From positions 1 to 24,479 of the forward strand of contig SKHV01000179.1 in assembly GCA_007116765.1 (NCBI GenBank): a stretch of DNA of 24,479 nucleotides. Direction: 5' to 3'. Shown one piece after another: positions 23,959-24,479 of the stretch; position 1 is the stretch's first letter, and each line of letters begins with the position of its first letter. The position numbers and the translations under genes are program-made. The notes under the pieces were generated by a model. It did no database searches. It was not told the DNA's origin and saw only the letters and a program-made list of their open reading frames with translations. The stretch comes from Prolixibacteraceae bacterium. Lineage in GTDB: Bacteria > Bacteroidota > Bacteroidia > Bacteroidales > Prolixibacteraceae.

Positions 23959-24479
23959 TTGGATATTTATTATAAAAAACGACGCTGGAAACAAATTCTC
24001 TTCATGTTTGCCTTACTTATTGGAGTCAGTTCAATATTGTATACCAATAACCTTGTAAATCAGGTATCGAAAGAAGAGCAAGACAAAGTTGAGCGCTGGG
24101 CCGAAGCTACACGCCTGATGGTTACTTATGAAGACCTGGGGAGCGATGTAACCAATTACCTGCACCAGATTTTATCAACCAATACAACTATACCTGTTAT
24201 TTTGGTTGATAATAACATGAATATAATTACCGACAAGAACATCAACTATAGCAACCGCAATAAGGAACGAGTTCTTGAACGTGAATTAAATAAAATGTTA
24301 GCTAAAAGAAATATAATTACCATTCCGCTCGATGAAGACGCCCCTCAGTATCTCTATTACAAAGAATCATCACTGTTAGTAAATCTTCGTTATTATCCAT
24401 TTTTCCAGCTTAGTGTAGTTGTGATTTTTATTTTAGTAGCCTACGTGGCGTTCAACTCTTCGCGAAAAGCTGAACAAAA
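23959..24479 (+). CDS. Sensor histidine kinase, N-terminal sensor part (3' truncated by window edge)
   Basis: Only the first 173 residues are visible. A basic start (YYKKRRWKQ) precedes a membrane helix (about 12-29), then a periplasmic sensor of about 115 residues with VERWAEATRLM and IPVILVDNNMNIITDKNI, then a second membrane helix (about 147-165). The cytoplasmic part breaks off at the window end. This layout matches a group of Bacteroidota sensor kinases I recall that start MDIY.KKRRW. The kinase core is outside the window, so the call rests on the sensor half. The start must be TTG 23959: an in-frame stop lies at 23893-23895, no ATG or GTG intervenes, and the next ATG (24004) would fall inside the first helix. 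TATATTCG at 23923-23930 is a one-mismatch -7 element. Confidence 0.7.
   Translation, partial: MDIYYKKRRWKQILFMFALLIGVSSILYTNNLVNQVSKEEQDKVERWAEATRLMVTYEDLGSDVTNYLHQILSTNTTIPVILVDNNMNIITDKNINYSNRNKERVLERELNKMLAKRNIITIPLDEDAPQYLYYKESSLLVNLRYYPFFQLSVVVIFILVAYVAFNSSRKAEQ

Overview
The window looks like ordinary chromosome from an AT-rich member of the Bacteroidota, probably on the Bacteroidales/Marinilabiliales side. The signs are: an ATP synthase beta subunit with a roughly 27-residue insert, paired with an 84-residue epsilon subunit as an isolated atpD-atpC pair; a DUF4271-type membrane protein next to hemD; and many upstream regions carrying the Bacteroidota -7 promoter element TAnnTTTG. I see no phage, insertion sequence, CRISPR array, tRNA or rRNA. 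Both window ends cut through genes.

Layout. (1) 2-1848: the C-terminal end of an RND/MMPL-type membrane exporter, then a short-chain polyprenyl diphosphate synthase. (2) 2029-3801: atpD and atpC, meeting tail to tail a PatB/MalY-type PLP enzyme on the minus strand (3798-4976). (3) 4977-6145: two regulatory gaps around a small exported protein made of two similar beta-type modules; the first gap has repeated AAAACATGTTAT boxes over the promoter. (4) 6146-7829: a helical protein of unknown function converging on a CPBP intramembrane protease. (5) 7948-9568: frr and a long-chain polyprenyl diphosphate synthase, separated by a bidirectional terminator. (6) 9740-10570: an ArsR-type repressor with a palindrome in its own promoter, then queD. 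(7) 10665-15136: polA, a 56-residue protein resembling the N-terminal part of HigA-type antitoxins, a DUF4271-type membrane protein and hemD, ending at a strong terminator. (8) 15484-20539: a U32-family tRNA-hydroxylation-type protein, an outer membrane beta-barrel and a 923-residue membrane-anchored protein with a beta-propeller. (9) 20674-21699: an OmpA-domain coiled-coil lipoprotein on the minus strand. (10) 21958-24479: dxs, then the sensor part of a histidine kinase.

How the genes fit together: three genes (dxs and two prenyl synthases whose chain-length residues differ) cover the entry step and two chain-elongation steps of isoprenoid synthesis. hemD serves tetrapyrroles, queD queuosine, frr and the U32 protein translation, and polA DNA repair. 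Several proteins belong to the cell envelope.

The window is mainly housekeeping. I did not find a convincing new multi-gene system. The points most worth following up are the HigA-N-like miniprotein, the duplicated-module/propeller envelope protein, the two candidate operators, and three genes that can only start at TTG.
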